64,000 nucleotides of DNA from Charina bottae (GCA_023362775.1 JALMGJ010000004.1:56293298-56357297); one strand, 5' to 3'. Counted from the stretch's first letter, positions 21,373 to 32,205 are shown. Numbers and translations are program-made. The notes: generated by a model from the sequence alone, not told the origin.

Positions 21373-23925
21373 ATGAGGATGTATGATTGGATGGAGGGTC
21401 CCCTAATTCGAACCAGGGGCTCCGGAGGTCCAGGAGTGGAGGCACCTGGAGTGGGAGTCTCTGGGGGCTGCAGGGCGGGCCATATCGAGGTGATGACAGG
21501 TCGGGGATGTTATAGTGAGAGCTGGAGGGTGGGCCATCATTGGGGAAGACGCCCCTGGTATTTGTTACTGGTGGTGTGTTCTGGCCCTCCAAGCTCAGAC
21601 CCAGGCCCTGGTCAGCGGTTCCATAGGGGCCCTGGTTCCCAGCTATTTCTGCTTAACGCCAGGTCAGTTAATAAAGGCCCCCTCATACACGATCTGATCA
21701 TTGAGGAGGGGGCAGACCTGGCGTGTATTACCAAGACCTGGCTGGCCCCGGAGGGGGGGGTTCCCCTTTTGGAAATGTGTCCAGCCTTGTTTACAGTATG
21801 GCACCAGCTGAGACTCCAGGGCAGGGGAGGAGGGGTGGCTGTTGTCATCCGGGAGTATCTAGAGGCCTTCAGGGGCACTGCTCCACAAGTTGCCGGTTGT
21901 GAGACCCTGTTCTTCAAGTTGGGAGTGTTGCTACTGTACCAGCCTCCTTGCTGCATAGCAACCTCCCTGCCCGAGCTGCTAGAGGCCATCTCGGGGTTGG
22001 CGGTGGAGTTCCCCAGACTTATGGTTCTGGGGGATTTCAATCTGCCATCCCTGGGACGGTCCTCGGAGGCGGCCCGGGAGTTCATGGCTACCATGGCAGC
22101 TATGGGCCTGTCTCAGATTATTAGTGACCCGACTCGTGACAGTGGTCTTACTCCGGATTTAGTTTTCTTGTCCGAGCAGTGGCAATGTGATCTGAGGGGA
22201 GAGTTACATCTTTCCCCATTGTCATGGTCAGACCACACCCTGGTGACCCTGAGACTCTCTTGTGCTGCCCCACTCCGCAGGGAGGCGGGACCTATACCGT
22301 GGGAACATATTTACCCAGTTATCTGGGAACGGTTTGATCCTGTTGGACCTGAGGAAGTGGACAGGATCCTTCAAGCAGCAAACACCATCACTTGTCATCT
22401 AGATCCATGCCCCTCCTGGCTGGTGAAAGCAGCTAGGGGGGTGACATGTGCTTGGGTCCAGGCGATGGTCAATGCATCCTTGAGAGACGGGGTGTTTCCA
22501 ATTGCCTTTAAGGAGGCATTGGTGCACCCCCTCCTCAAGAAACCATCGCTGGACCCTATGGTACTGGACAACTTTCGCCCAGTCTCCCACCTTCCCTTTA
22601 TGGGGAAGGTGGTTGAGAAAGTTGTAGCGCTGCAGCTCCAGAGGATTCTGGATGAAATGGATTATCTAGACCCCTTTCAGTCAGGTTTCAGGCCTGGACA
22701 TGGGACAGAAACAGCATTGGTTGCACTTATGGATGATCTCTGGCGGGAGCGGGATGGAGGCAGTGCATCCATCATAGCTCTTCTTGATCTCTCAGCGGCT
22801 TTCGATACCATCAACCATGGTATCCTTTTGGGTCGGCTCAGGGAGTTGGGGGTGGGCAGCGTGGTTTTGCGCTGGTTCACCTCCTTCCTCCAGGGCCAGT
22901 CCCAATCGGTGGTGATAGGGAGTGAGAGATCCGACCCTCGACCCCTCCTTTGTGGGGTGCCGCAGGGTTCGGTTCTCTCTCCACTCCTGTTTAACATTTA
23001 CATGAAAGCACTGGGTGAGATCATCCGCCACCATGGGATAAGATATCATCAATATGCTGTTGATACTCAGCTATATATCTCTGTCCCGGGTGAGGTAAGC
23101 GATGCTGTGACTGCCCTTTCTTGGTGCCTGGGGGCTGTAGGGGCCTGGATGGGGTCCAACAGGCTTCAACTGAACCCTGGTAAGACGGAGTGGTTGTGGA
23201 TTAATGGCTCTTCCCCATCTGGGACATTATCATCTTTGGCTCTGGATGGGGTTGCACTGCCCCAGACAGATCCGGTGTGGAATCTGGGTGTCCTCCTGGA
23301 CTCACGACTCCTGCTTGAAGAGCAGGTGGCAGTCGTGGCCAGAAGAGCTTTTGCACAACTTTGTGTTGTGCGCCAGTTACGCCCGTTCCTGGATCGGGAG
23401 GCCCTTTGAACAGTCACTCATGCCCTTGTTATCTCTCATATAGACTACTGTAATGCGCTCTACATGGGGCTACCCTTGAAGAGTATCCAGAAGCTTCAGC
23501 TGGTCCAGAATGCAGCTGCACGGGCCATTGCTGGTGCCCCTAGATCGGCACATATAACACCGTTGTTACGTGAGCTGCATTGGGTACCAGTTTGCTTCCG
23601 GGTCCAATTCAAGGTGTTGGTTATCACCTTTAAAGCCCTACATGGCATGGGGCCAGGTTACCTGAGGGATCGCCTCGTCCCCAATATATCCACCCATCCC
23701 ACCTGATCATGCAGAGAGGGCATGCTACGGATCCCATCTTTAAGAGAGTTCCATCTGGCAGGGTCCAGGAGGCGTGCCTTCTCTGCAGTAGCTCCCGCCC
23801 TGTGGAACAACTTGCCCCCGGAGGTGAGATTAGCCCCTTCGCTCCTGACCTTCCGGAAGAGCCTGAAAACCTGGCTCTGCCGCCTTGCTTGGGACCAAGG
23901 AAGGAATAGTCACTCTTATGGCTAA
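21373..23925 (+). pseudogene. L2 ORF2 (EN-RT), catalytically dead
   Basis: One reading frame over 2.5 kb. The APE-type endonuclease (about residues 90-310) shows LLNARSVNK, ITKTW, VLGDFNL and SWSDH. The catalytic Glu of the usual ITETW motif is Lys here (AAG at 21733-21735). The RT shows [41 protein letters not shown] and then YAVD at 23053-23064 in place of YADD, losing a metal-binding Asp. Between EN and RT about 190 codons are deleted compared with copies a and c. Two TGA stops (23407-23409, 23704-23706) sit where other copies have CGA or CGG, so both look like CpG decay. The C-terminal domain with LRELHWVPV and [13 protein letters not shown] is otherwise readable to 23925. The first Met is not certain. 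Confidence 0.85.
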
Positions 23926-24124
23926 TACCTTAGAGAGCTCCTCTCCTACATTGGATTAAGTTAGATCTTTTTACCACTCTTGCCTCTTGGATTTTAATCT
24001 TGTTTTATAATTGGTATTTTTACATTCTATGTATATTATATGTTTTTTGTTTCTATTATTTTGTTGTAAACCGCCCAGAGTCCCTCCGGTGGAGGGAGAT
24101 GGGCGGTGATAGAAGTTTGATTAA

Positions 24125-24159
<35 letters not shown>

Positions 24160-24162
24160 AAA

Positions 24163-24750
24163 ATATAGCCATAGATATATTGGTATCATATAAGGTATCA
24201 ATTCTTTGATGGCCAAGTACTTACGGATTGTGTTTGTTTGAATAAAAATCATGTATATAATAGCTATTTGATCCTTTAAAACAGGGCTAGAGGACCATGT
24301 AAACCTCAGCCTAATTTCTTGTGGACCTTGGCCCACTTTACAAATTCTATTCACTTTGCAGAAGATGTTAGTTTGGCTCTAGCTTTCACCACTGTTGGCT
24401 CTGACTCTTTCTATGTGCCAGCATGTGTAGCCCATCAGGAAACACAGCCCTAAATAGAAAAAGAATATTACCCAGCCAAGTATTAAATCAAGCTACTTGT
24501 CACAAATTTATAAGGTTTTACAGGTGATCAGCCTGTAGGAATTTTCAAAAGCAGACTTGAGTGCTGGAATAAAAAAAAATAATCTTCTCTTTTTCATGAA
24601 GCTTCTTTGAAAACTACTCTTTTTTCCATTTCATTGGTCTATACCCATGAAACAGCTGTTAACAAGGGATGAGTGTACACCCACACAAACATGCATAATT
24701 TCACAACCTATATACTGTACAAACACATACATACACACAAGCACAAAGAC
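24163..24750. other. Intergenic between two L2 copies
   Basis: No gene or element seen. The flanking L2 copies point toward each other with their 3' tails. Confidence 0.4.
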
Positions 24751-24755
24751 ATATT

Positions 24756-24756
24756 T

Positions 24757-24804
<48 letters not shown>

Positions 24805-24809
24805 TTTGG
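24756..24809. repeat. (TTTA)n tail of L2 copy c
   Basis: About 13 TTTA units at the 3' end of the minus-strand L2. Confidence 0.9.
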
Positions 24810-24955
24810 ATTTATCACCGCCCATCTCTACCATGGCAGACTCTGGGCGGTTTACAATCACATTATGAAAAGTTTAAAAACCTATACATCTAAAATATAT
24901 TATAAAAATAAAAAATAAAAATCCGAGATGGTATGTTCTTAAAAAGAGGATATTG

Positions 24956-27861
24956 CTAAACTAACCACCCCCAGGCAGAACTATTATTTCCTTCATTCCA
25001 GGCAAGGCAGCAGAACCAGGTCTTTAAAGATTTCCTGAAGGCCAGGAGCGAGGGTGCCCGTCTCACCTCAGGGGGCAAGATATTCCACAGGGCGGGTGCT
25101 ATCGCAGAGAAGGCACGCCTCCTGGACCCCGCTAGATGGAATTCTTTTAGTGATGGGATCCGAAGCATGCCCTCCTTGCATGATCAGCTGAAGCTTCCGG
25201 ATACTCTTCAAGGGTAGCCCCATGTAGAGCGCATTGCAGTAATCTATATGGGAGATGACAAGGGCATGAGTGACTGTTCGGAGGGCCTCCTGATCCAGGA
25301 AGGGGCACAACTGGTGCACAACCCGAAGCTGTGCAAAGGCCCTCCTGGCCACGACTGCCACCTGCTCTTTGAGCAGGAGTCGTGAGTCCAGGAGGACCCC
25401 CAAGTTTTGCACTGAATCTGAACAGGGCAGTGCCACCCCATCCAGAGTTAAAGATGACAACTTCCTGGGAATTGAGAGGCCATCAATCCACAGCCACTCC
25501 GTCTTACCAGGGTTCAGCTGAAGCCTGTTGTGCCCCATCCAGGCCCCTACAGCCTCCAGACACCGAGAAAGGGTGTCGACTGCAACACTTACTTCACCCG
25601 GGATGGAGATGTACAACTGGGTATCATCAGCATACTGGTGATACCTCATCCCGTGGTGATGGATGATCTTGCCCAGCAGCTGCATATAGATGTTAAATAG
25701 GAGAGGAGAGAGAACCGAACCCTGCAGCACCCCACACAAGAGGGGCCGAGGGTCAGATCTCTCCTCTCCTATTACCACCAATTGGGAACAGTCCCGGAGG
25801 AAGGAGGCGAACCAGCGTAAAACAACACCGCCCACCCCCAACTCCCTGAGCCGCCCCAAAAGGATACCATGGTCGACGGTATCAAAAGCCGCTGAGAGAT
25901 CCAAGAGAGCGAGAATGGATGCACTCCCTCCATCTCGCTCCTGCCAAAGATCATCCATAAGCGCGACCAATGCAGTCTCTGTCACATATCCCGGCCTGAA
26001 ACCTGACTGAAAGGGGTCTAGATAATCCGTTTCATCTAGAATCCTCTGGAGTTGCAGCACTACCACCTTCTCAACCACCTTTCCCAAAAAGGCAAGGTGG
26101 GAGACAGGACGAAAGTTGTTTAAAACAGTAGGGTCCAGGGAAAGCTTCTTGAGGAGGGGGTGCACCAACGCCTTCTTAAAGACCACCGGAAACACCCCCT
26201 CCCCGAAAGATGTATTAATCATCGCCTGGACCCAACCACATGTAACCTCCCGAGCTGACTTTACCAGCCAGGAGGGACACGGGTCTAGATGACAAGTGGT
26301 GGTGTTTACAATCTGGAGGATTCTGTCTACTTCATCAGGCCCAACAGGATCAAACTGTTCCCAGATAACAGGGTAAGTACGTACCTCTGGCATCTCCCCA
26401 GATTGTGCCTCACGCTTAGAGTTTAACTAGGAATGAATCTGAGCGATTTTGTCCTGCAGATGCTCAGCAAACTCTTCTGACCGGCCCTATAAATGGGTCA
26501 CCAAGTCCATCCGACCCAAAAGGGATCTAGTAATCTTAAACAGGGCCGTCGGGCGGCATTCTGTGGATGCAATAAGAGCAGAGAAATCATCACGTTTTGC
26601 CGCTCTTACCGCCACAAGGTAGGCCCTAATAGCGGCTCTAGATTGTGTCCGGTCAGACTGTCTTTGTCTTCCTCCAGCGGTGCTCCAGACGTCTCTTAAC
26701 CCTCTTCAAAACCCTCAACTCCGTGAACCATGGGGAGTGACGGGTCAAATGAGGCAAGAGAGGTCACATAGGCGCGATCCAGTCCAGGGCCTCGGCCACC
26801 TCTTTATTCCAGGCTGCAGCCAAGACCTCTGCTGGAGCATGCCGCAGATCTTCAGGTATAACCCCCAGCTCCCTCTGAAACCTCATTGGGTCCATAAGTC
26901 GCCGGGGACGGACCAATCTAATAGGTCCAGCCTCCCTGCAGAGTGAGGCAGCACAAAAGAGCCTCAGGGTCACCAGGGCGTGATCTGACCATGACAATGG
27001 GGACAGATCTAACTCTTCCCTAAGATCACATTGCCACTGCTCTGACAAGAAAACTAAGTCTGGCATGATACCACTGTCCCGAGTCGGGTCCCGAATAATC
27101 TGAGACAGGCCCATGGCTGCCATGGTAGTCATGAACTCCCGAACCGCCTCCGAGGCCCGTCCCAGGGACGGCAGATTGAAGTCCCCCAAAACCATAGGTC
27201 TGGGGAACTCCACTGCCAACCCCGAGACGGCCTCTAGCAGCTCGGGCAGGGAGGTTGCTACACAGCAGGGAGGCTGGTACAGTAGCAACACTCCCAACTG
27301 TGCTTGGGAACCCAACCTGAAAAACAGGGTCTCACAACCGGTCACTTGTGGAGCAGCGCCCCTGGAGGCCACAAGAGACTCTCGGATGACAACTGCCACC
27401 CCTCCTCCCCTGCCCCGTTGTCTTGGCTGATGCCACACTCGAAACCCAGCTGGACACATTTCTGAAAGGGCAACCCCTCCTTCTGGGCCCAGCCAGGTCT
27501 CTGTTATACATGCCAGGTCTTCCCCCTCCTCCGCGAGTAAATCGCAGATGAGGGGAGCCTTATTATTCACAGACCTGGCATTAAGGAGCAGCAGCCGGAC
27601 ATCAGGGCCCTCAAAGATCTGCTTACCAGGACCTTGGTATGAGCTTGGTGGGCCGGAACACGCCACCGGTAATAAAAACCGGGGGTGCCTTCCCCAACGA
27701 TGGCCTGCCCTCCAGCTCCCATCATACCGTCCCTTACCCGTCACCACCTTGATCAAATTCCCTGCCCCGCAGCCCCCAGAGTCTCCTGGCCCAGACGCCT
27801 CCACTCCTGAGCCCCCAGAAAGTCTGGATTTGGGCAAAGGTTCCCTTCTCCATACATCCAT
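24956..27861 (-). pseudogene. L2 ORF2 (EN-RT), broken linker and C-terminal deletion
   Basis: The endonuclease frame runs from about 27861 to 26764 with LLNARSVNN, ITETWL (catalytic Glu kept), LGDFNLPSLG and SWSDHALV; it then hits stops and indels in the linker (about 26400-26760). RT resumes at about 26393: [48 protein letters not shown] (Pro before QG is Leu) and [11 protein letters not shown] (YADD kept). Near 25190 the frame jumps from RKLQLI directly into MQGGHASDP, skipping about 80 residues present in copy a; CTGATC sits at both deletion edges in related copies. After that, [14 protein letters not shown] and the C-terminus are readable in another frame to 24956. Confidence 0.85.
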
Positions 27862-27908
27862 CCTTTCAACTCAGTCTCTCCTGGGCAATGGCAGGGCTCC
27901 CAGCACTT

Positions 27909-27983
27909 TGTTTGTCCCAAAGGGGGGTTGTCTGACCCAGGAGGGGTTGTTTGTCCCGGGGGGGTTGTTTGTCCCAGGGGGGG
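27909..27983. repeat. Short minisatellite in L2 copy c 5' region
   Basis: Four units of 17-20 bp of the type TTTGTCCCAGGGGGGTTG in tandem. Copy b does not show it at the corresponding place. Confidence 0.7.
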
Positions 27984-28414
27984 CGATCCCGTCCTCACCG
28001 AGCCTCCACCGCTTCAACTTCAGCTGCAGCTCTCAGTTCAGTCTCAGACCGTGGCTAGCCTCCGTCCCAGCTCCGGCGAAGCTCCGGCGAAGCTTGGAAA
28101 AATATGCCCGGGAAAAGACCCGGCCTGTCGCGCCAGGCTCTGTCAGGCCCCCGCCTTACTCCTCCAAGCCAGACTCAACTCTGGCAGCATCCGGCAACTC
28201 CACTAGGCCCCACTGTAACCGCCAAGCTCCGCGTCACACCGCCGAAGCCCCCGCGACTCAGCCAACCTCCGCTCCATCCGGGGAAGTCCACCCACTCTCC
28301 AAACAGCGATACCACCTCTCCAGACCCCCGAAGGTAAAATTATGGGGGTATCAGGAAAGTTTGAGGGTGTTATGGATCTTCCTCCTGGAGCAGCAGCCGG
28401 CGTCTGCTTGCGGT

Positions 28415-28425
28415 TGCCATCTTGG
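28415..28425 (-). promoter_or_regulatory. YY1-like box at L2 5' end (copy c)
   Basis: On the minus strand CCAAGATGGCA lies at the extreme 5' end of the element, aligned with the box at 20254-20264 in copy b. Confidence 0.45.
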
Positions 28426-28516
28426 ATTCTCTTCTGCTGATATATGAAATCAATATAAAGCAAACATAGTTTAGATTAATCTCTTTTGCATTATGTGTTA
28501 CACAGAAAACTATAAA

Positions 28517-28528
28517 ATACTTCAGTCT
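28517..28528. repeat. Left TSD of the head-to-head PLE
   Basis: ATACTTCAGTCT, repeated exactly at 31191-31202. The later hAT insertion (28533-28817) duplicated GTCTAATC and so partly overlaps it. Confidence 0.75.
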
Positions 28529-28532
28529 AATC
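28525..28532. repeat. Left 8-bp TSD of hAT MITE copy A
   Basis: GTCTAATC, repeated at 28818-28825. Confidence 0.85.
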
Positions 28533-28817
28533 CAGAGCTTTCCAAACTGTGTGTCGCGACACAAAAGTGTGTCGCCACACACAGCGTGGTATGTTGCCAC
28601 ACCACCCGGAAGCGGCGGCGCGCGCGTGCACAGCGGCCGCCATGCACGCGCGCGCCGCCGCACACCCCCCGCGCCGCCGCACGCCCCTCCCGCACCGCCA
28701 CCGGGCGCGCGTGCGCCGCCGCACGCCCCCCCCGCGCCGTCGCCGTGCGCGCGCGTGTCACCGCCGCCGCCGCCGCCGCCGGGTGTGTCGCCAGCGGCGG
28801 CACTTTGGAAAGCCCTG
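28533..28817 (+). mobile_element. CpG-rich non-autonomous hAT (copy A)
   Basis: A 285-bp element with terminal inverted repeats CAGAGCTTTCCAAACTG and (right end reversed) CAGGGCTTTCCAAAGTG, flanked by the exact 8-bp duplication GTCTAATC. The CAGNG termini and 8-bp TSD define the hAT superfamily. Inside is a subterminal TGTGTCGCGACACA palindrome and a CGG/GCC-dense core unlike its AT-rich surroundings. No transposase is coded; the long Arg/Ala open frames are by-products of GC richness. Related copies: 42450-42747, 61646-61946 and 62004-62308. Confidence 0.85.
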
Positions 28818-28825
28818 GTCTAATC
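28818..28825. repeat. Right 8-bp TSD of hAT MITE copy A
   Basis: Exact copy of GTCTAATC at 28525-28532. Confidence 0.85.
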
Positions 28826-28900
28826 GAAGAGAATATTTGTAGCTCAGGGTTGAACTGGGGAGTCTGTGGTGCTCTCTGAGCCTTGTTGTTTTCATGCAGA

Positions 28901-28932
28901 CGTTTCATTGCCAGGCTAGGCAACATCTTCAG
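28901..28932 (-). ncRNA. Hammerhead-like ribozyme core candidate (PLE minus arm)
   Basis: Minus strand: CTGAAGA, T, stem GTTGCC, loop, stem GGCAAT, GAAACG. Same frame of conserved blocks as at 4821-4852, but with a different, still complementary stem. Confidence 0.45.
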
Positions 28933-29777
28933 TGCGAAAAGGGAGTGGAACTTGCTGTCTGTTTATATACCCTGGCTTGTCCTGCCTGTGTTGGTGGGGG
29001 TCTTGTACTCTCCTTGGTAGTTCCTTGATTGGGCTGTTGTGTGCTGTTTGGGTGATTGACTGAGTTAATAGTTCCTTGATTAAGGTCTATTGTGTTGTTT
29101 GATTGCTCCTCTGCTGCTAATCTTGCTGTTAATCTATGCATATCTTGTTGTTGATTGCTGGCCCAGGGGTGTTCTGGTCTTCTGGCTATTCTATTGTCTC
29201 TTATGAATGGTATGTAAATGTTGTTAACCTCTATGTGTCTGTTGATGGCTGCTTTGTCTGAGTGCCAAGCTTCCAGGAATTCTCTAGCATTTTTGGATTT
29301 GGCCTGGTCTAATATGCTCACAGTTTCCCAGTTGAAAGTATGGTTAAGTCTGTCCATGTGTTGTGAGATTAAGGAGTTTTCATCATGTCTTCTGACTGCT
29401 AGTTGGTGTTCGTGGATGCGTTCTGTTAGTCTTCTGCCAGTCTGTCCTACATAGTGGCTGTTACAGTCCTTACACTGTATGTTGTAGATAACTCCTGTTT
29501 TTTCTTCTTGGGCTACTGGGTCTTTTGGTTTACTTACAATGTTCTGAAGGGTTTTGGTTGGTTTGTGTGCTGCAGTGATGCCGTGTGGAAGTAACAGTCT
29601 ATTAGTAGTTTCTGAGATGTTTCTGATGTATGGCAGTGTAATCCTTTTCATAGCTTCTGTTGGTTTTGCTGTGGTGGGTTGAGTGGTCAGGCACTTTTTG
29701 ATAAAGTTGTGTGGGTATCCATTTTGCTGAAAGATGCTATATAAGTGGTCTGTTTCCTTTGTATATATTGTGATCAC
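28929..29777 (-). pseudogene. PLE ORF C-terminal part with GIY-YIG endonuclease (minus arm)
   Basis: An open frame of 282 codons without lesions but lacking the RT N-terminal part. It includes the RT-distal linker (KCLTTQPTTAKPTEAMK), then a GIY-YIG nuclease with GVIYNIQCKDCNSHYVGQTG, RRLTERIHEH and an E in the NAREFLEAW helix. The C-terminus is hydrophilic. GIY-YIG cuts target DNA in PLE retrotransposition. The apparent Met start lies in the junction palindrome and is not the natural start. Confidence 0.8.
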
Positions 29778-29789
29778 AATATATACAAA
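29758..29789. repeat. 32-bp perfect palindrome at the PLE arm junction
   Basis: The sequence reads the same on both strands and is centred on TGATCA at 29773-29774. It consists of the shared ACAATATATACAAA segment of the two arms meeting head-on. Confidence 0.9.
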
Positions 29790-31118
29790 AAGCCAAAGAA
29801 TTACTGGAGGACAAAGAAACCTACACCCCAGTAAACTCCAATCCGATACAGAAACTTGACAACCAGGTCAAAAGAATCCTCAATGACCTAACCAAGAAAG
29901 GTCAAATCAGTAAAGAAGAACAGAGGCAGATGAAAAGCAGTGGACCTATCATCCCACGCTTCTACGGACGCCCCAAAATACACAAGCCTGACATACCACT
30001 CCATCCAATTGTATCATTACCAGGCACCCCCACATACAACATAGCTAAAGAACTTACAAGAAAACTTGGGCATCTCACAGAGGAGAGTGAATACTCTATC
30101 AATTCCCCACTACAGTGCCTCCAGAAAATTAAAGACATAAAAATAGATGAAGATGAAATTATGGTGTCATTCGATGTCACTGCACTCTTTACATCCATAG
30201 ACCAAGCACTAGCGATTGAATCCATGGCAGCAGTTCTACGTAACACACCCGACCTAACAAGATACACCAAGATCAAAATACCCAGAATCATGGACCTCAT
30301 CAACCTCTGCCTCACCACCTACTTTCAATTTGATGGACAAATATGGACAAATTTGATGGACCACTCAACCCACCACAGCAAAACCAACAGAAGCTATGAA
30401 AAGGATTACACTGCCATACATCAGAAACATCTCAGAAACTACTAATAGACTGTTACTTCCACACGGCATCACTGTAGCACACAAACCAACCAAAACCCTT
30501 CAGAACATTGTAAGTAAACCAAAAGACCCAGTAGCCCAAGAAGAAAAAACAGGAGTTATCTACAACATACAGTGTAAGGACTGTAACAGCCACTATGTAG
30601 GACAGACTGGCAGAAGACTAACAGAACGCATCCACGAACACCAACTAGCAGTCAGAAGACATGATGAAAACTCCTTAATCTCACAACACATGGACAGACT
30701 TAACCATACTTTCAACTGGGAAACTGTGAGCATATTAGACCAGGCCAAATCCAAAAATGCTAGAGAATTCCTGGAAGCTTGGCACTCAGACAAAGCAGCC
30801 ATCAACAGACACATAGAGGTTAACAACATTTACATACCATTCATAAGAGACAATAGAATAGCCAGAAGACCAGAACACCCCTGGGCCAGCAATCAACAAC
30901 AAGATATGCATAGATTAACAGCAAGATTAGCAGCAGAGGAGCAATCAAACAACACAATAGACCTTAATCAAGGAACTATTAACTCAGTCAATCACCCAAA
31001 CAGCACACAACAGCCCAATCAAGGAACTACCAAGGAGAGTACAAGACCCCCACCAACACAGGCAGGACAAGCCAGGGTATATAAACAGACAGCAAGTTCC
31101 ACTCCCTTTTCGCACTGA
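29786..31118 (+). pseudogene. PLE ORF (plus arm): RT N-terminal part fused to GIY-YIG by deletion
   Basis: From about 29786 to 30350 the frame codes for the start of a PLE-type RT: IIPRFYGRPKIHKPDIPLHPI, LPGTPTYNIAKEL and MVSFDVTALFTSID (block A). At about 30350 it jumps, with a frame change, to the region before GIY-YIG (CCACTCAACCCACCACAGC is shared with the minus arm). The RT fingers/palm with the catalytic YADD-type motif are deleted. From 30396 the second frame is open for 240 codons and matches the minus arm apart from one visible residue (HGITVAH versus HGITAAH). It includes GVIYNIQCKDC ... YVGQTGRRLTERIHEH and ends at 31118. Confidence 0.8.
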
Positions 31119-31146
31119 AGATGTTGCCTAGCCTGGCAATGAAACG
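31115..31146 (+). ncRNA. Hammerhead-like ribozyme core candidate (PLE plus arm)
   Basis: CTGAAGA, T, GTTGCC, loop TAGCCT, GGCAAT, GAAACG. Identical to the minus-arm motif at 28901-28932. Confidence 0.45.
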
Positions 31147-31190
31147 TCTGCATGAAAACAACAAGGCTCAGAGAGCACCAAAGACTCCCC

Positions 31191-31202
31191 ATACTTCAGT
31201 CT
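31191..31202. repeat. Right TSD of the head-to-head PLE
   Basis: Exact copy of ATACTTCAGTCT at 28517-28528. Confidence 0.75.
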
Positions 31203-32130
31203 GTTAATTCAAATTCTATTTCTCCTAGGAACTGTGGAAATACTGTAAACAGCATTATTCAAATTTTAGAGAAGGAAGAAAGCAAGAGGTCTAAAGAGAA
31301 TAAAGATAACTTTCTACAGCAACTTACAAGATGTAGCAGAAATCTGAGGTAAGGGAGCACTTTTATTCTGAGTATCATAAAATATGACTTGAGAGATTAC
31401 AAATTTTCTCAGGGTGGAAATGTTCAAGCACAGGAGACTATGCAACTTCTGACTGAATGTTGAAACTGGCAATTATCTCCAATTTGGTTACCATACTTTT
31501 AAAAGATATAGACAAATTAGAAGACACCAAAGAGCTTTTAATCTATAACTCAGCAGCAAAACTACAAAAGTCCCAATGTATCTCAGATTCCATATAATGG
31601 AAAAAAACTGGAGGACAAGCAGAGTATACTGCTTACCTAGTGGCTAAGGAAAAGACATGCTGTGAGAACTTACATAGACATGGGTCCCATTAAATACAAC
31701 TTACATGTATGCATAAGCGCACACACATGCACACAAATGCACACACAGAAACATGTACATACAAATAGGATTAAGCAAAAATTCTAGAATTGCTTTCACT
31801 ACATATGCAACTGTCATTGATAATAAACCAATAAAAATTGATGGTTTACAGGTAAAAATTCATAAATCACGCTTGTTCCAAAAATAGATTATTATTAAAA
31901 GAATACTTTATTATGTAACAATGAAGAACAAAGAGAGCCATTATTTAGGGCATAGTCCCGTCCCTGCATCAGAGGTACAATTCTGGGAAATTTAATTTTG
32001 TCTTATTTTGATCTCAAAATGAAAAACGAATTTAAGAATATTTTCTTAATATATATTTTAAATCAACTCCTCATAGTAACTAATTCTTATTAAATCATTG
32101 GTTGGCCAGGATCTCTTTTTATTCACATGT
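31203..32130. other. Intergenic, nothing recognised
   Basis: AT-rich. A CA-rich stretch lies at about 31719-31748. No gene seen. Confidence 0.4.
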
Positions 32131-32134
32131 GTAT

Positions 32135-32205
32135 GTATTGTTTTTCTTTTTACTTGTAAGCTGCCCAGAGTCATCAAGGTGTCAGGTGGACTTAAAATTG
32201 AATGA
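32135..32205 (+). mobile_element. L2-type 3' end remnant
   Basis: TTGTAAGCTGCCCAGAGTC ... GGTGGACTTAAAATTGAATG and (AATG)n. This follows the L2 3' box in order, with many substitutions. Confidence 0.55.

Larger units (their letters stand above)
20251..24162 (+). mobile_element. Near full-length L2-clade LINE (copy b)
   Basis: The 5' end begins GATCCAAGATGGCGACCG and is shared with the 5' end of copy c, so it is probably the true element start. A GC-rich 5' region of about 1.1 kb is followed by ORF2 (endonuclease, RT, C-terminal domain) and a 3' UTR with the CCGCCCAGAGTCCCTCC ... GGGCGGTGATAG box and (AATA)n. An internal deletion removed roughly 190 codons between endonuclease and RT. No clear TSD was found. 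An open frame at 20544-21002 (152 codons) in the 5' region has no recognisable domain and may or may not represent an ORF1. Confidence 0.85.
24756..28430 (-). mobile_element. Near full-length L2-clade LINE (copy c)
   Basis: Minus strand. The 5' end (AATCCAAGATGGCAACCGC, from about 28430) matches the start of copy b. It has a GC-rich 5' region of about 570 bp with a short minisatellite, ORF2 coding for endonuclease and RT, and the usual 3' box and (AAAT)n tail. It is oriented tail-to-tail with copy b, 0.6 kb away. ORF2 is broken in the EN-RT linker and near the C-terminus. No TSD was recognised. Confidence 0.85.
28826..31190. mobile_element. Head-to-head Penelope-like element
   Basis: Two PLE copies are fused at their 5' sides: a minus-strand arm (28826-about 29770) and a plus-strand arm (about 29775-31190). 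The outer ends both show the PLE terminal sequence with GCTCTCTGAGCC/GGCTCAGAGAGC and a hammerhead-like motif. The whole unit is flanked by a 12-bp TSD, so it inserted as one unit. The junction is a 32-bp perfect palindrome (29758-29789). Head-to-head partial copies are a known outcome of PLE retrotransposition. Confidence 0.8.

Noticed and set aside
27548..28447. 299-codon plus-strand frame with many Pro residues
   Set aside because: Antisense to the endonuclease and 5' region of L2 copy c; GC-rich sequence with few chance stops.
28522..28926. Ala/Arg/Pro-rich frames on both strands, also at 61614-62324 and 42437-42631
   Set aside because: They overlay the CGG-rich core of the hAT MITE copies, have no Met context or domain, and occur in all frames.
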